Assembly: GCF_000687165.1 (NCBI RefSeq)
Contig: NZ_JMKU01000017.1
Span: 62,001-126,000 of the forward strand
DNA length: 64,000 nt
Direction of reading: 5' to 3'
Origin: Paracidovorax oryzae ATCC 19882
GTDB taxonomy: Bacteria > Pseudomonadota > Gammaproteobacteria > Burkholderiales > Burkholderiaceae_C
In this document: positions 52,833 through 61,764 of the stretch, piece after piece
How positions within the stretch are numbered: position 1 is the first letter of the stretch
Layout of the letters: each line of letters starts with the position of its first letter
The notes under the pieces: generated by a model
The model's input: the letters and a program-made list of their open reading frames with translations, nothing else
What the model was told of the DNA's origin: nothing
Database searches by the model: none
Translations under genes and position numbers: made by a program

Positions 52833-53813
52833 ATGGAGGCGGGCGACCTGGACAGCCTCGTGCTGCGCACGGCGGACGGCTGGCTGCAGGCCGGCGTTCC
52901 CGCATGGCTGGTGGCCGTCGCACGCACCTGGGGATCGTCGCCGCGGCCGCCGGGATCGCTCATGGCGATGAATGCACGCGGCGAGGTGGTGGGGTCCGTC
53001 TCGGGCGGCTGCATCGAGGACGATCTGGTGCGCCGCGTGCAGCAGCAGGCCACGGCGCGGACGCACGGCACCACGGCACGTCCCGAAGTCCTGCGCTACG
53101 GCATCTCGGCTGACGAGGCCCATCGCTTCGGCCTGCCCTGCGGCGGCACCGTGGAACTGGTGGTGGAGCCACTGCGGGAGCGCAGCCGTCTGCCGGAACT
53201 GATGGAGGCCTGCGCACGGCGGCGCTGCGTGGAGCGCACGCTGCACCTGGCCACCGGCGACGTGCTGCTGCGCGAAGTCGCGCAGGGTGCGGCGCCGCAG
53301 CTGGATGCCGAGCGCTTCGTGACGTGCTTCGCGCCGGTCGCGCGCCTCGTCGTCATCGGCGCGGGCGACACCGCGTACTACGCCTGCCGGATGGCCCTGG
53401 ACGTCGGCTTCGACATCGTGCTGTGCGACCCTCGCCTGGACGAAGCGCCCGCCTGGGCCAGGGGCCGCATCGCCTTCACGCGCGACATGCCCGACGACGT
53501 GGTCCTGGCCCTGCGGGGCGACGACCGCACGGCCGTGCTCGCCCTGAGCCACGACCCCAAGCTCGACGACCTGGCCCTGATCGAGGCCCTGCGCTCGCGC
53601 GCGTTCTATGTCGGCGCCATCGGTTCGCGCGGCAACAGCGCACGCCGGCGCGAGCGGTTGCAGACGCATTTCGGGCTGCAGGATGCCGAACTGCAGCGCC
53701 TGCACGGCCCCGCAGGCCTGTTCATCGGCAGCCGGACGCCGGCCGAGATCGCCCTCTCGATGGTGGCCGAGGTGGTGGCGGCGAAGAACGGCACGTCAGG
53801 CACCGCGTTCTAG
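52833..53813 (+). CDS. xdhC: XdhC family molybdenum cofactor maturation factor
   Basis: Binds sulfurated molybdenum cofactor and inserts it into xanthine-dehydrogenase-type enzymes. The 326-residue protein has an N-terminal XdhC domain with RPPGSLMAMNARGEVVGSVS and GCIEDDLVR (about 30-67), and a C-terminal Rossmann domain with VVIGAGDTAYYACRMALD (about 172-189) and FYVGAIGSRGNSARRRERL (about 258-276). It begins one base after the stop of the molybdopterin subunit gene, which strongly suggests that subunit is its client. It is the last gene of the plus-strand nic operon. Confidence 0.9.
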   Translation: MEAGDLDSLVLRTADGWLQAGVPAWLVAVARTWGSSPRPPGSLMAMNARGEVVGSVSGGCIEDDLVRRVQQQATARTHGTTARPEVLRYGISADEAHRFGLPCGGTVELVVEPLRERSRLPELMEACARRRCVERTLHLATGDVLLREVAQGAAPQLDAERFVTCFAPVARLVVIGAGDTAYYACRMALDVGFDIVLCDPRLDEAPAWARGRIAFTRDMPDDVVLALRGDDRTAVLALSHDPKLDDLALIEALRSRAFYVGAIGSRGNSARRRERLQTHFGLQDAELQRLHGPAGLFIGSRTPAEIALSMVAEVVAAKNGTSGTAF

Positions 53814-53925
53814 AGCGGCCCACAGGACCCAGCAAAACGGTTCTGGCGAGGCGCCGCATCGCAGGCAGTACGCACCAGTACGACAAGATGCGGCAACGAC
53901 GCCAGAAGGGTTCCGTGGGTCGCTC
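53813..53925. repeat. Large near-perfect hairpin (dispersed palindromic element) between convergent genes
   Basis: Arms GAGCGGCCCAC (53813-53823) and GTGGGTCGCTC (53915-53925), TTCTGGCG (53841-53848) and CGCCAGAA (53900-53907), and CCGCATC (53854-53860) and GATGCGG (53887-53893) nest into one hairpin of about 113 bases. It exactly fills the gap between xdhC and the convergent Bug gene. It has no T-run but can stop or protect transcripts from both sides. The build, including CAGTAC-type repeats in the loop, resembles intergenic palindromes I associate with Comamonadaceae genomes. Confidence 0.65.
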
Positions 53926-54912
53926 TCAATCCACGCTGGCGCCGGACTCCTTCACCACCTTGCCCCACTTCACGCTCTCCTTCTGGATGAAGTCGGCGAA
54001 CTGTGCGGGTGTCTCGCCGGCAGCCTCGGCGCCCTGCTCCGCGAGCTTCTTCCGGATGTCGGGCTGCGCGAGCACCTTCACGATGGTGGCGTTGAGCTGG
54101 GCGACCACGGGCGCAGGAGTGGCGGCGGGCGCGAACATGCCGAACCACGACGTCGCTTCGTAGCCGGGCACGCCAGCTTCGGCGATGGTCGGCACGTCGG
54201 GCAGTTCGGGCGAGCGCCTGGCGGTGGTGACGGCGATGGCGCGCAGCTTGCCCGAGCGCACGTGCTGGATGGCCGAGGGCATGTTGTCGAACATGATCGC
54301 GATCTGGTTGCCGAGCAGGTCGGTCACGGCCGGCGCGCTGCCCTTGTAGGGCACGTGCTGCATGTCCACCTTGGCCATGCTCTTGAACAGCTCGCCCGAC
54401 AGGTGGATGGAACTGCCGCTGCCCGAGGAGCCGAAGTTGATCTTGCCCGGGTTGGCCTTGGCATAGGCGATCAGCTCCTGCACCGTCTTGAAGGGCTGCG
54501 CGGGGTTGGCGACCAGCAGGTTGGGCACGTTGGCCACGCGGGTCAGGGGCGCGAAGTCCTTGATCGGATCGAACGGCATCTTCTTGTAGAGCGCCGCATT
54601 GATGGCGTGCGTGCCCACCGTGCCCATGAAGAGCGTGTAGCCGTCGGCCGGTGCGCGTGCCGCGACCTGGCCGCCGATGTTGCCGCCCGCGCCGGCGCGG
54701 TTGTCCACCACCACCGACTGGCCCAGCTCGGCGCCCATGCCCTGGGCGATGATGCGCGCCAGGATGTCGGTGGTGCCGCCGGCCGCGAACGGCACGACGA
54801 TGGTGATGGGCTTGCTCGGGAACGCCTGGGCGGCGGCGAGGCCGGGCAGCAGGGCGCAGGCGGCAGCGGCGGCGAGCAGGCCGCGGCGGAAGGTGGAGTG
54901 GGCGATGGTCAT
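53926..54912 (-). CDS. Bug-family (TctC-type) periplasmic solute receptor of the pca operon
   Basis: A 328-residue periplasmic receptor. The signal peptide has FRRGLLAAAAA and ends near AAAQA. The mature N-terminus FPSKPITIVVPFAAGGTTD and the ligand loop QSVVVDNRAGAGGNIGGQVA are diagnostic for Bug proteins. It is the last gene of the ten-gene minus-strand operon that begins with pcaI, so its ligand is probably an aromatic or short dicarboxylic acid handled by that pathway. No TctA/TctB genes accompany it. Confidence 0.88.
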   Translation of the reverse strand: MTIAHSTFRRGLLAAAAACALLPGLAAAQAFPSKPITIVVPFAAGGTTDILARIIAQGMGAELGQSVVVDNRAGAGGNIGGQVAARAPADGYTLFMGTVGTHAINAALYKKMPFDPIKDFAPLTRVANVPNLLVANPAQPFKTVQELIAYAKANPGKINFGSSGSGSSIHLSGELFKSMAKVDMQHVPYKGSAPAVTDLLGNQIAIMFDNMPSAIQHVRSGKLRAIAVTTARRSPELPDVPTIAEAGVPGYEATSWFGMFAPAATPAPVVAQLNATIVKVLAQPDIRKKLAEQGAEAAGETPAQFADFIQKESVKWGKVVKESGASVD

Positions 54913-54986
54913 GGCTTGTTTCCTCGGATCTCTTCGTTGTATGGGTGCGGTGCGGTGGGTGGCAAGTGCGCGGCGCGCACCCGCGC

Positions 54987-55271
54987 TCACTCCTGCACGA
55001 TGGACGACGGGTGGTTGGCCAGCGGCGTCACCTTGATTTCCATGTACGGGAACAGCGGCAGCCCGCTCAGGATGGTGTGCAGCTCGTCGTTGCCGGACAC
55101 GTCGAAAATGCTCACGTTGGCGTATTCGCCGACGACGCGCCACAGGTGGCGCCACTTGCCGTCGCGCTGCAGCTGCTGCGAATACTCCTTCTCCTTGCGC
55201 TTGATCTCGTCGGCCACTTCGGGGGCCAGCGTGGACGGGATGCGGACGGTCATTTCAGCCATGAACAGCAT
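54987..55271 (-). CDS. catC: Muconolactone delta-isomerase family protein (CatC-like)
   Basis: A 94-residue protein, the usual size of muconolactone isomerase, which converts muconolactone to 3-oxoadipate enol-lactone. It has the family segments KEKEYSQQLQRDGKWRHLWR (from about 27), GEYANVSIFDV and LHTILSGLPLFPYMEIKVTPL, ending HPSSI. The product would be the substrate of PcaD in the same operon. No catA or catB is present here, so the true substrate could be a substituted muconolactone. The symbol rests on family similarity. Confidence 0.85.
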   Translation of the reverse strand: MLFMAEMTVRIPSTLAPEVADEIKRKEKEYSQQLQRDGKWRHLWRVVGEYANVSIFDVSGNDELHTILSGLPLFPYMEIKVTPLANHPSSIVQE

Positions 55272-55331
55272 GGGTTGCTCCTTGGGGTTCGGGTTGGGAT
55301 GTCGAAAGAAGGCGGGCGGCCCGGGCGGCCC

Positions 55332-56669
55332 TCACAGATGCGGCCAGACCAGCATGGTCACGGCATAGATGGCGCCCACGAGCAGCATGGAAACCACCGT
55401 GTAGCCCATGATGTCCTTGAGCTTGAGCTTGGACAGCGCCAGCGCCGGCAGGATCCAGAACGGCTGCACGAGGTCGTTCCAGCCGTTGCCCAGCATCACC
55501 GACATGGCCGTCTGCGCCTGCGAGGCGCCCAGCGTGGTGGCCGCGTTGATCATGAATGGGCCCTGCAGCACCCAGTGGCCGCCGCCCGAGGGCGCGAAGA
55601 AGTTGATCACGAAGGAACTCACGAGGCCCCACAGCGGCAGCGTGGCGGCGGTGGATATGTTCACGAACACGTGCGCGATCGATTCCACCAGCCCCGAGCC
55701 GTGCATGATCGCCATGATCCCGGCGTAGAACGGGAACTGCAGGATGATCCCGCCGATCGTCTTCACGCCCTCGTTGACCTTCTCCACGTACTTCATCGGC
55801 GTGCCCAGCAGCAGCACCCCGAGGAACAGGATGAAGAAGTTGATCATGTTCAGGTCGAGGTTGCCGCCGCGGATGAAATGCATGGCCACGTACGCCATGC
55901 CGCACAGCCCGATCAGCAGGCTCAAGACCCGGCTGTTGTTCAGGCGGTACGCCAGCGTCTTCTCGTCGCCCAGCAGCCCCTCGGCGCTGGCGGCGGGTTT
56001 CGCATCGGCCACGGTGGCCGGGTCCAGCTCGACCACCTTCTCGCCCTGCTTCGGGTGCATCGCGGCATTGAGCAGCGGCAGCGCGATCAGCACGGCCAGG
56101 CTGGTGAGCAGGATGGGCGCGGAGAAGATCGTCTGCGTGAGCGGGATCAGGCCCATCGTGCCCTCGAACGCATGGCCCTTGGTGGAGATGAGCACGGGGA
56201 TCGTCGCCGAGAAGCCCAGGCTGTACATCGTGAAGCCCGTGTAGGCCGCCGCGATGATCAGCGGATAGTGCACGCCGCGCACCTTCAGTGCCAGCTTGCG
56301 CGCCATGATGCCGCCGATCACCAGGCCGAAGCCCCAGTTCAGGTAGCTGCCCACGCCGCCCACGATGGTCGCGACGATGATGGCCTGGCGCGGCGTGCTC
56401 ACGCGCGCGGCGATGCGGTCGAGGAACCGGTCCACGATGGGCGCGGCCGCCAGCACGTAGCCCATCACCAGGATCACGGCCATCTGCGTCGTGAAGGCCA
56501 GCAGGCTCCAGAAGCCCTTGCCCCAGTCCTGCACCACGGCATCGATCGGGCGGCTCTCCACGCCGAAGGCCAGCGCCATGGTCAGCAGCGTGAGCAGGAT
56601 CGCGAAGACGAACGGATCGGGCAGGTAGCGCCGCATCAGCTCGGTGAAGAAGGCGGTGATTTTCGACAT
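55332..56669 (-). CDS. AtoE-type short-chain fatty acid permease
   Basis: A 445-residue membrane protein with about 12 spans. Motifs FAPSGGGHWVLQGPFMINAATTLG (from about residue 355), PFYAGIMAIMHGSGL (about 313) and WGFGLVIGGIMARKLALKVRG (about 112) are characteristic of the AtoE/short-chain fatty acid transporter family. In this operon it may import a short-chain organic acid or an intermediate of the beta-ketoadipate pathway; that role is inferred. It follows the SDR gene by 58 bases. Confidence 0.85.
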   Translation of the reverse strand: MSKITAFFTELMRRYLPDPFVFAILLTLLTMALAFGVESRPIDAVVQDWGKGFWSLLAFTTQMAVILVMGYVLAAAPIVDRFLDRIAARVSTPRQAIIVATIVGGVGSYLNWGFGLVIGGIMARKLALKVRGVHYPLIIAAAYTGFTMYSLGFSATIPVLISTKGHAFEGTMGLIPLTQTIFSAPILLTSLAVLIALPLLNAAMHPKQGEKVVELDPATVADAKPAASAEGLLGDEKTLAYRLNNSRVLSLLIGLCGMAYVAMHFIRGGNLDLNMINFFILFLGVLLLGTPMKYVEKVNEGVKTIGGIILQFPFYAGIMAIMHGSGLVESIAHVFVNISTAATLPLWGLVSSFVINFFAPSGGGHWVLQGPFMINAATTLGASQAQTAMSVMLGNGWNDLVQPFWILPALALSKLKLKDIMGYTVVSMLLVGAIYAVTMLVWPHL

Positions 56670-56727
56670 GGAGTTGTCTCTTTGGTGTTGTGAGTTTTGA
56701 GAAAAAGAGAGCGGGAAATGGCGACCG

Positions 56728-57462
56728 TCAGACCCCGGCCACGCCCACTGTCATGCCGCCGCAGACGTACAAGACCTGCCCCGTGACGAAGCCGCTGCGC
56801 GCATCGAGCAGGTACGACACGGCATGCGCCACATCCTGGGGCGTGCCCACGCGCTTCACGGGCACCGCATCGATGATGGCCTGCGTGCGCGGCGCATCCG
56901 GCGGGTTGGCGCGGTCGAACAGCTCGGTGCGGATGGGCCCCGGCCCGATGGCGTTGGCCGTGATGCCGTGGCGCCCCAGTTCCAGCGCCCAGACGCGCGT
57001 CATGCCGATCAGGCCGGCCTTGGTGGCCGAATACGCGGTGCGCAGTTCCTTGCCCAGGGCGGCGCGCGAGGACATGTTCACGATGCGCCCGAAGCCGGCC
57101 GCCTGCATGCCCGGCAGCAGCGCCTGCATGCACTGCAGGCTGCAGCGCAGGTTCAGCGCCACGGCCAGGTCGAACTGCTCCAGCGTCTGCTCGGCCGCCC
57201 CGGCCGGCACCACGATGCCCACGTTGTTGACCAGGCGCGTGATGGGGCCGCCGGCCAGCGCCTGCTGCAGCGCGCGCGCCGTCTCCGCAGGGTTGGACAG
57301 GTCGGCCTGGATGCCGCCGGGCACGTGGTCGACCACGCGGTCGATCACGACCGGCTCGTAGCCGTCGGCGCGGCAGCGTTCGGCCGTGGCCGCGCCGATG
57401 CCGGCGCCGCCGCCGGTGATGAGGACACGCTCGCGCGCGGAGGAGGCAAGGGAGTTCGTCAT
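56728..57462 (-). CDS. Short-chain dehydrogenase/reductase (SDR)
   Basis: A 244-residue classical SDR. The cofactor motif is ITGGGAGIGAATAERC (residues 15-30), followed by a DR at the end of strand 2 (VVIDRVVD) that favours NAD. NNVGIV is near 84, catalytic Ser lies in IVNMSSRAALGK, and the YSATK tetrad segment is near 151. The substrate is not known. It is placed in the middle of the pca operon and may process the aromatic precursor or a ring-cleavage product upstream of the CatC-like step. The ATG at 57462 starts the conserved region. Confidence 0.88.
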   Translation of the reverse strand: MTNSLASSARERVLITGGGAGIGAATAERCRADGYEPVVIDRVVDHVPGGIQADLSNPAETARALQQALAGGPITRLVNNVGIVVPAGAAEQTLEQFDLAVALNLRCSLQCMQALLPGMQAAGFGRIVNMSSRAALGKELRTAYSATKAGLIGMTRVWALELGRHGITANAIGPGPIRTELFDRANPPDAPRTQAIIDAVPVKRVGTPQDVAHAVSYLLDARSGFVTGQVLYVCGGMTVGVAGV

Positions 57463-57509
57463 GGGGAATCCTTCAGGGGAACAGGTGGCGCCGCGCTGCA
57501 GCGGAGGGC

Positions 57510-57806
57510 TCACAGGTAGCACTGCCCGTCCACATAGGCCTTGCGCCAGCGGGTGAGCGTGACGCGCTCGAACAGCCCGGCGGCATGGAAGGGATCGGCC
57601 TCGATGAAGCGCTGCGCCTCTTCCCGCGCATCCAGAGCCACCACGTAGAGGCCGCCGCCCAGATCCTTTCCGTCGTCGTCCAGCTTGGCCCCGCAGGCCA
57701 GCAGCAGTTCCTTGTGGCGGTCCAGGAATTCCAGGTGTGCGGCACGCGTGGCCTGGCGCACGTGCTGGTGACCGGGCTTGTCGAAGGTCTCGATGATGAA
57801 AGGCAT
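57510..57806 (-). CDS. YciI-like protein
   Basis: A 98-residue ferredoxin-like-fold protein with the YciI pattern: MPFIIETFDKPG at the N-terminus, then RAAHLEFLDRHKELLLACG with the family His (residue about 24), and GGLYVVALDAREEAQRFIEADPF with the conserved Asp-Pro. Family members include a dechlorinating lactonase (TftG), which loses HCl from a chlorinated muconolactone-like compound, so a lactone-processing role beside the CatC-like protein is attractive but unproven. It sits between the cyclase and SDR genes. Confidence 0.85.
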   Translation of the reverse strand: MPFIIETFDKPGHQHVRQATRAAHLEFLDRHKELLLACGAKLDDDGKDLGGGLYVVALDAREEAQRFIEADPFHAAGLFERVTLTRWRKAYVDGQCYL

Positions 57807-57928
57807 GGCGTGTTCTTTCCGTGCGCGGCGGGCCGGCACATGGTGGATGCCGCGGGCCGAGGGGCCTGCGGCGTGTTCGGGACGGGTGGCTCCCGGGCCC
57901 GCGGGTCCGGGAAGTGGCAGTGGCGGTC

Positions 57929-58999
57929 TCAGACCGTGGCGACGGGCGTCACGGGCGAGCCCACGGCGCCGGGCAGGTTCAGCGGCGGCGCCGTCAGCAG
58001 GAACCGGTGGCGGCCGTGCTCGCGCAGCCAGCGCGCCAGCGGCGTGAGGTGCCACAGCTCGCCCAGGTGCACGCCCAGCTTGAACAGGCAGTGCTCGTGC
58101 AGCGGCAGCGCCGCGCAGCAGGCCGGCCCCGGGCGCGCGGGTAGGCCCTCGACGGCGTAGTTGTCCGCCGCGATGGCCGCGAGCTGGCTGTCGGTGATCC
58201 ACTGCAGCAGCCTCTCGTCGCGGCCGTCCAGCACCGCGCAGGCGTTGTGCAGCACCTGCGGGTCGGGATGCCGGCGCATGCCCAGCACCACGTCGGCGAA
58301 GCCCGTGTGCAGGCAGACGATGTCACCCGTCTCCACCGCCACGCCGTCGGCGTCGAGCACGCGCATCAGCGTGTCGTAGCCGACCAGCGTGCGCGCATCG
58401 CCCAGGTGGGCGCGCAGGTCGATCATCACGCCGCGGCCCTGCACGCCCGTGCGCGCCATGCCCTCGATGCCCAGGGCATGCGCGGCCGAGGTGCTGCCTG
58501 CAGGCCCCGCAGCCGCCGGCACGCCGGTGTCGCGCACGTCCTGCGGGCCGACGATGTGCCTCCCCGCCGCGTAGCCGTTGTAGTAGAGCGCCTCGGGCAG
58601 GCCGTCGCCGTTGGCGTCGAACAGCGAGCCGGCATGCGCCAGGCTGTCCCACTGCGTCGAGTACTGCAGGTACAGGATGGCCAGGTCGTCGGACATCACG
58701 TCGGTGCGGCCCGGCTCCAGTTCGGCCATCAGGCAGTTGAAATTGACCAGCCCCTTGCGCAGCGTGGGCCGCAGCACGGGCGGATGCCGGTTGGGGTTGA
58801 GCGCGCTGCCGCCCGGATAGTCCAGCGGCAGGCTGAGTGCGAAACTCAGGCCCTCGCGCACCTCGGCCACGCCCTGGCGCACCTTCTCGGGCGTGAGCAG
58901 GTTCAGTCGGCCCAGCTGGTCGTCGGGCCCGAAGTCGCCCCAGGTGGAGCCGGGCGGGCGCTGCTTCCAGCGGGGGTTTTCGGGCTGTGGCTGTTCCAT
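57929..58999 (-). CDS. Cyclase-family (kynurenine formamidase-like) metal-dependent hydrolase
   Basis: A 356-residue protein of the putative cyclase family. The usual metal motif HxGTHxDxxxH is replaced by a form reading STQWDSLAH (about residues 110-118), with further family segments GRGVMIDLRAHLGD (about 190) and VCLHTGFADVV (about 226), and an EHCLFKLGVHLGELWHLTPLA-type C-terminal region. These enzymes hydrolyse amides or cyclic esters. In this operon it may open a lactone or amide upstream of PcaD. The start at 58999 follows pcaD by 10 bases. Confidence 0.82.
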   Translation of the reverse strand: MEQPQPENPRWKQRPPGSTWGDFGPDDQLGRLNLLTPEKVRQGVAEVREGLSFALSLPLDYPGGSALNPNRHPPVLRPTLRKGLVNFNCLMAELEPGRTDVMSDDLAILYLQYSTQWDSLAHAGSLFDANGDGLPEALYYNGYAAGRHIVGPQDVRDTGVPAAAGPAGSTSAAHALGIEGMARTGVQGRGVMIDLRAHLGDARTLVGYDTLMRVLDADGVAVETGDIVCLHTGFADVVLGMRRHPDPQVLHNACAVLDGRDERLLQWITDSQLAAIAADNYAVEGLPARPGPACCAALPLHEHCLFKLGVHLGELWHLTPLARWLREHGRHRFLLTAPPLNLPGAVGSPVTPVATV

Positions 59000-59009
59000 G
59001 GAATCGGTC

Positions 59010-59810
59010 CTAGTCCCTTTGCAGAAAATCCGCGAGCGCGGCATCGAAGGCCTGCGGCGCCTCGAGGTTGGACAGGTGCGAGGCCGGCAGTTCGGCCACG
59101 CGTGCGCCATTGATGGCGGCCTGCATGGCCTGCGCGTCCGCCACCGTGGTGACCGGGTCGGCCGTGCCGGCGATGAGCAGCGTGGGCACCGCGATGCCGC
59201 CGATGGCCGCGCGCAGGTCGGCCTGGGCCAGGGCTTCGCAGCAGCCGGCGTAGCCCTCCGGCGCGATGCCCGCGATCCAGCCCTGGGCGCGGCGCACCAC
59301 GTCGGGCTGCGCGGCGGCGAAGGCGTCGGTGAACCAGCGCCCCGGCGAGGAGGCGGCCAGCTCGGCCATGCCGGCCGCGCCCTTCTCGCGCACCATGGCG
59401 GCGCGCGTGGTCCACCCGTCGGCAGTGCCGATCTTCGCGGCACTGTTGGCCACCACCAGTCGCTCGAGCCGCTGCGGCGCGTTCACGCCGAGCCAGAGAC
59501 CGGTGAAGCCGCCCATCGAGATGCCGCAGAAGGCGGCCCGCGCGATGCCCAGGGCATCGAGCAGCGCGACCACGTCGCCACCCAGCTGCTCGAAGGTATA
59601 CGGCCCGGAAGACACCACGCTGCCGCCGTGGCCGCGCGTGTCGTAGCGCACCACGCGGTGGGTGCGTGCGAACCGTTCGGCCTGCGCGTCCCACATCTCC
59701 AGCGTGGTGCCCAGGGAATTGGAGAACACCAGGGCCGGCGCATCGGCAGGCCCTTCCACCCGCACGCGGAAGTTGCCTGCCGCGGTCTTCAGCACCTCGT
59801 TCATGGCCAT
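59010..59810 (-). CDS. pcaD: 3-oxoadipate enol-lactonase PcaD
   Basis: Hydrolyses 3-oxoadipate enol-lactone to 3-oxoadipate. The 266-residue alpha/beta hydrolase has LVFSNSLGTTLEMWDAQ near the N-terminus, RYDTRGHGGSVV near 58, the nucleophile elbow GISMGGFTGLWLG (about 98) and a final His in LPASHLSNLEAPQAF. Two Met codons, at 59810 and 59804, are possible starts. It lies 11 bases after pcaF and 10 before the cyclase gene. Confidence 0.92.
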   Translation of the reverse strand: MAMNEVLKTAAGNFRVRVEGPADAPALVFSNSLGTTLEMWDAQAERFARTHRVVRYDTRGHGGSVVSSGPYTFEQLGGDVVALLDALGIARAAFCGISMGGFTGLWLGVNAPQRLERLVVANSAAKIGTADGWTTRAAMVREKGAAGMAELAASSPGRWFTDAFAAAQPDVVRRAQGWIAGIAPEGYAGCCEALAQADLRAAIGGIAVPTLLIAGTADPVTTVADAQAMQAAINGARVAELPASHLSNLEAPQAFDAALADFLQRD

Positions 59811-59821
59811 GCCGCCCCCGC

Positions 59822-61030
59822 TCACACGCGCTCCAGGATCACCGCGATGCCCTGGCCCACGCCGATGCACATCGTGGCCAGCGCATAGCGCCCGCCCGTG
59901 GCATGCAGGCGGTTGACGGCCGTGGTGGCCAGGCGCGCGCCGCTGGCGCCCAGCGGGTGGCCCAGGGCGATGGCACCGCCCCAGGCGTTCACACGCTCGT
60001 CGTCGTCTTTCAGGCCCAGCATGCGCAGCACGGCCAGGCCCTGCGCGGCGAAGGCTTCGTTCAGCTCGATCACGTCGAGCTGCTCCAGCGTGAGGCCGGT
60101 CAGCGCCAGCACCTTCTGCGTGGCGGGCGCGGGGCCGATGCCCATCACGCGCGGCGCCACGCCGGCCGTGGCCATGCCGACCACGCGGGCCTTCGGCGTC
60201 AGGCCATGCTTCGCGGCAGAGGCCTCGTCGGCCAGCAGCAGCGCGCAGGCACCGTCGTTCACGCCGCTGGCATTTCCGGCAGTCACCGTGCCGCCCTCGC
60301 GCACCACGCCCTTGAGCCTGGCGAGCGCTTCCAGGCTGGTCTCGCGCGGGTGTTCGTCCTTGTCCACCACCACCGCGTCCCCCTTCTTCTGGGGAATGGT
60401 GACGGCGGTGATCTCGCGCGCCAGGTGGCCGGCCTTCTGCGCGGCCACGGCCTTGAGCTGGCTGGCCAGGGCCATGCGGTCCTGCGCCTCGCGCTCGATC
60501 TTGTAGTCGTCAGCCACGTTCTCGGCCGTTTCCGGCATGGAATCGACCCCGTACTGCGCCTTCATGAGCTTGTTCACGAAGCGCCAGCCGATGGTCGTGT
60601 CATACACCGCGTTGCTGCGGCTGAAGGCGCTCTCGGCTTTCGGCATCACGAAAGGCGCGCGGCTCATGCTCTCCACGCCCCCGGCGATCATCAGGCCCGC
60701 CTCGCCCGCCTTGATGGCGCGCGCCGCCGTGCCCACCGCATCCAGGCCCGAACCGCACAGGCGGTTGATGGTGGCGCCCGGCAGGTCGATGGGCAGGCCG
60801 GCCAGCAGCGCGCTCATGCGGGCCACGTTGCGGTTGTCTTCGCCGGCCTGGTTGGCACAGCCGTAGAGTACGTCGGTCACCGCGGCCCAGTCGACATGGG
60901 GGTTGCGCGCCATCAGCGCCTTGAGCGGAACGGCGCCCAGGTCGTCGGTGCGCACGCTGGAGAGCGCGCCGCCGTAGCGGCCGAAGGGCGTGCGGATGGC
61001 GTCGCAGATGAAGGCTTGCGAAGAGGTCAT
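59822..61030 (-). CDS. pcaF: 3-oxoadipyl-CoA thiolase PcaF
   Basis: Cleaves 3-oxoadipyl-CoA with CoA into succinyl-CoA and acetyl-CoA. The 402-residue thiolase has the nucleophilic Cys in TINRLCGSGLDAVGTAA (about 90), the GGVESMSRAPFVMPK motif (about 117-131), NEAFAAQGLAV (about 345), GGAIALGHPLGASGAR (about 375) and the terminal CIGVGQGIAVILERV. The segment AFICDAIRTPFGRYGGALS at the start is typical of PcaF. It follows pcaJ by 36 bases in the operon. Confidence 0.94.
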   Translation of the reverse strand: MTSSQAFICDAIRTPFGRYGGALSSVRTDDLGAVPLKALMARNPHVDWAAVTDVLYGCANQAGEDNRNVARMSALLAGLPIDLPGATINRLCGSGLDAVGTAARAIKAGEAGLMIAGGVESMSRAPFVMPKAESAFSRSNAVYDTTIGWRFVNKLMKAQYGVDSMPETAENVADDYKIEREAQDRMALASQLKAVAAQKAGHLAREITAVTIPQKKGDAVVVDKDEHPRETSLEALARLKGVVREGGTVTAGNASGVNDGACALLLADEASAAKHGLTPKARVVGMATAGVAPRVMGIGPAPATQKVLALTGLTLEQLDVIELNEAFAAQGLAVLRMLGLKDDDERVNAWGGAIALGHPLGASGARLATTAVNRLHATGGRYALATMCIGVGQGIAVILERV

Positions 61031-61066
61031 GGTGTCGTGTCTCCTTGGGGGTTCGGGCTCGGCGTT

Positions 61067-61714
61067 TCAGGCGGCGCGGATGGGCAGGCCGACCAGGCGT
61101 TCGAGTTCGGCATGTTCCAGGCCCGGCACGGCATCGATCAGCGCCAGGCCGTCCGGCGTGCAGGCCAGCGTGGCGAGGTCGGTGTAGATGCGCTTGACGC
61201 AGCCGATGCCGGTGAGCGGGTAGGTGCATTGCGCCACGATCTTGGACTGGCCCTGCTTGGTCAGCAGGTCCATCATCACCCAGGTCTGCTTGGCGCCGAT
61301 GGCCAGGTCCATCGCGCCGCCCACGGCCGGGATGGCCCCGGGCTCGCCCGTGCTCCAGTTGGCCAGGTCGCCCGTGGCGCTGACCTGGAAGGCGCCCAGC
61401 ACGCAGATGTCCAGGTGGCCGCCGCGCATCATGGCGAAGCTGTCGGCATGGTGGAAGTACGCGCCGCCCGGCAGCAGCGTGACGGGCTGCTTGCCCGCGT
61501 TGATGAGGTCGTAGTCCTCCTGCCCGGCCGCGGGCGCGGGGCCCATGCCGAGGATGCCGTTCTCGCTCTGCAGGATGACTTCGCGGTCGGCCGGGATGTG
61601 GTTGGCCACGAGGGTGGGCTGCCCGATGCCCAGGTTGACGACGGCGCCTTCGTGGATGTCCTGGGCCACGCGGCGGGCCAGTTCGTCTTTGCTGCGTTTC
61701 TGATAACTGCTCAC
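61067..61714 (-). CDS. pcaJ: 3-oxoadipate CoA-transferase subunit B (PcaJ)
   Basis: Forms with PcaI the enzyme moving CoA from succinyl-CoA to 3-oxoadipate. The 215-residue beta subunit has NLGIGQPTLVANHIPADREV and the catalytic Glu in QSENGILGMGPAP (about residue 51). GGHLDICVLGAFQVSATGDLANW near 115 and a VMMDLLTKQGQSKIV segment near 150 are family features. It follows pcaI by 50 bases. Succinyl-CoA:acetoacetate transferase is the closest alternative, but the surrounding genes favour 3-oxoadipate. Confidence 0.93.
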   Translation of the reverse strand: MSSYQKRSKDELARRVAQDIHEGAVVNLGIGQPTLVANHIPADREVILQSENGILGMGPAPAAGQEDYDLINAGKQPVTLLPGGAYFHHADSFAMMRGGHLDICVLGAFQVSATGDLANWSTGEPGAIPAVGGAMDLAIGAKQTWVMMDLLTKQGQSKIVAQCTYPLTGIGCVKRIYTDLATLACTPDGLALIDAVPGLEHAELERLVGLPIRAA

Positions 61715-61764
61715 GCTGATTCCTTCTGCGCTGTGGCCTGTTCAATTCCGATGCGATGCCGGGC

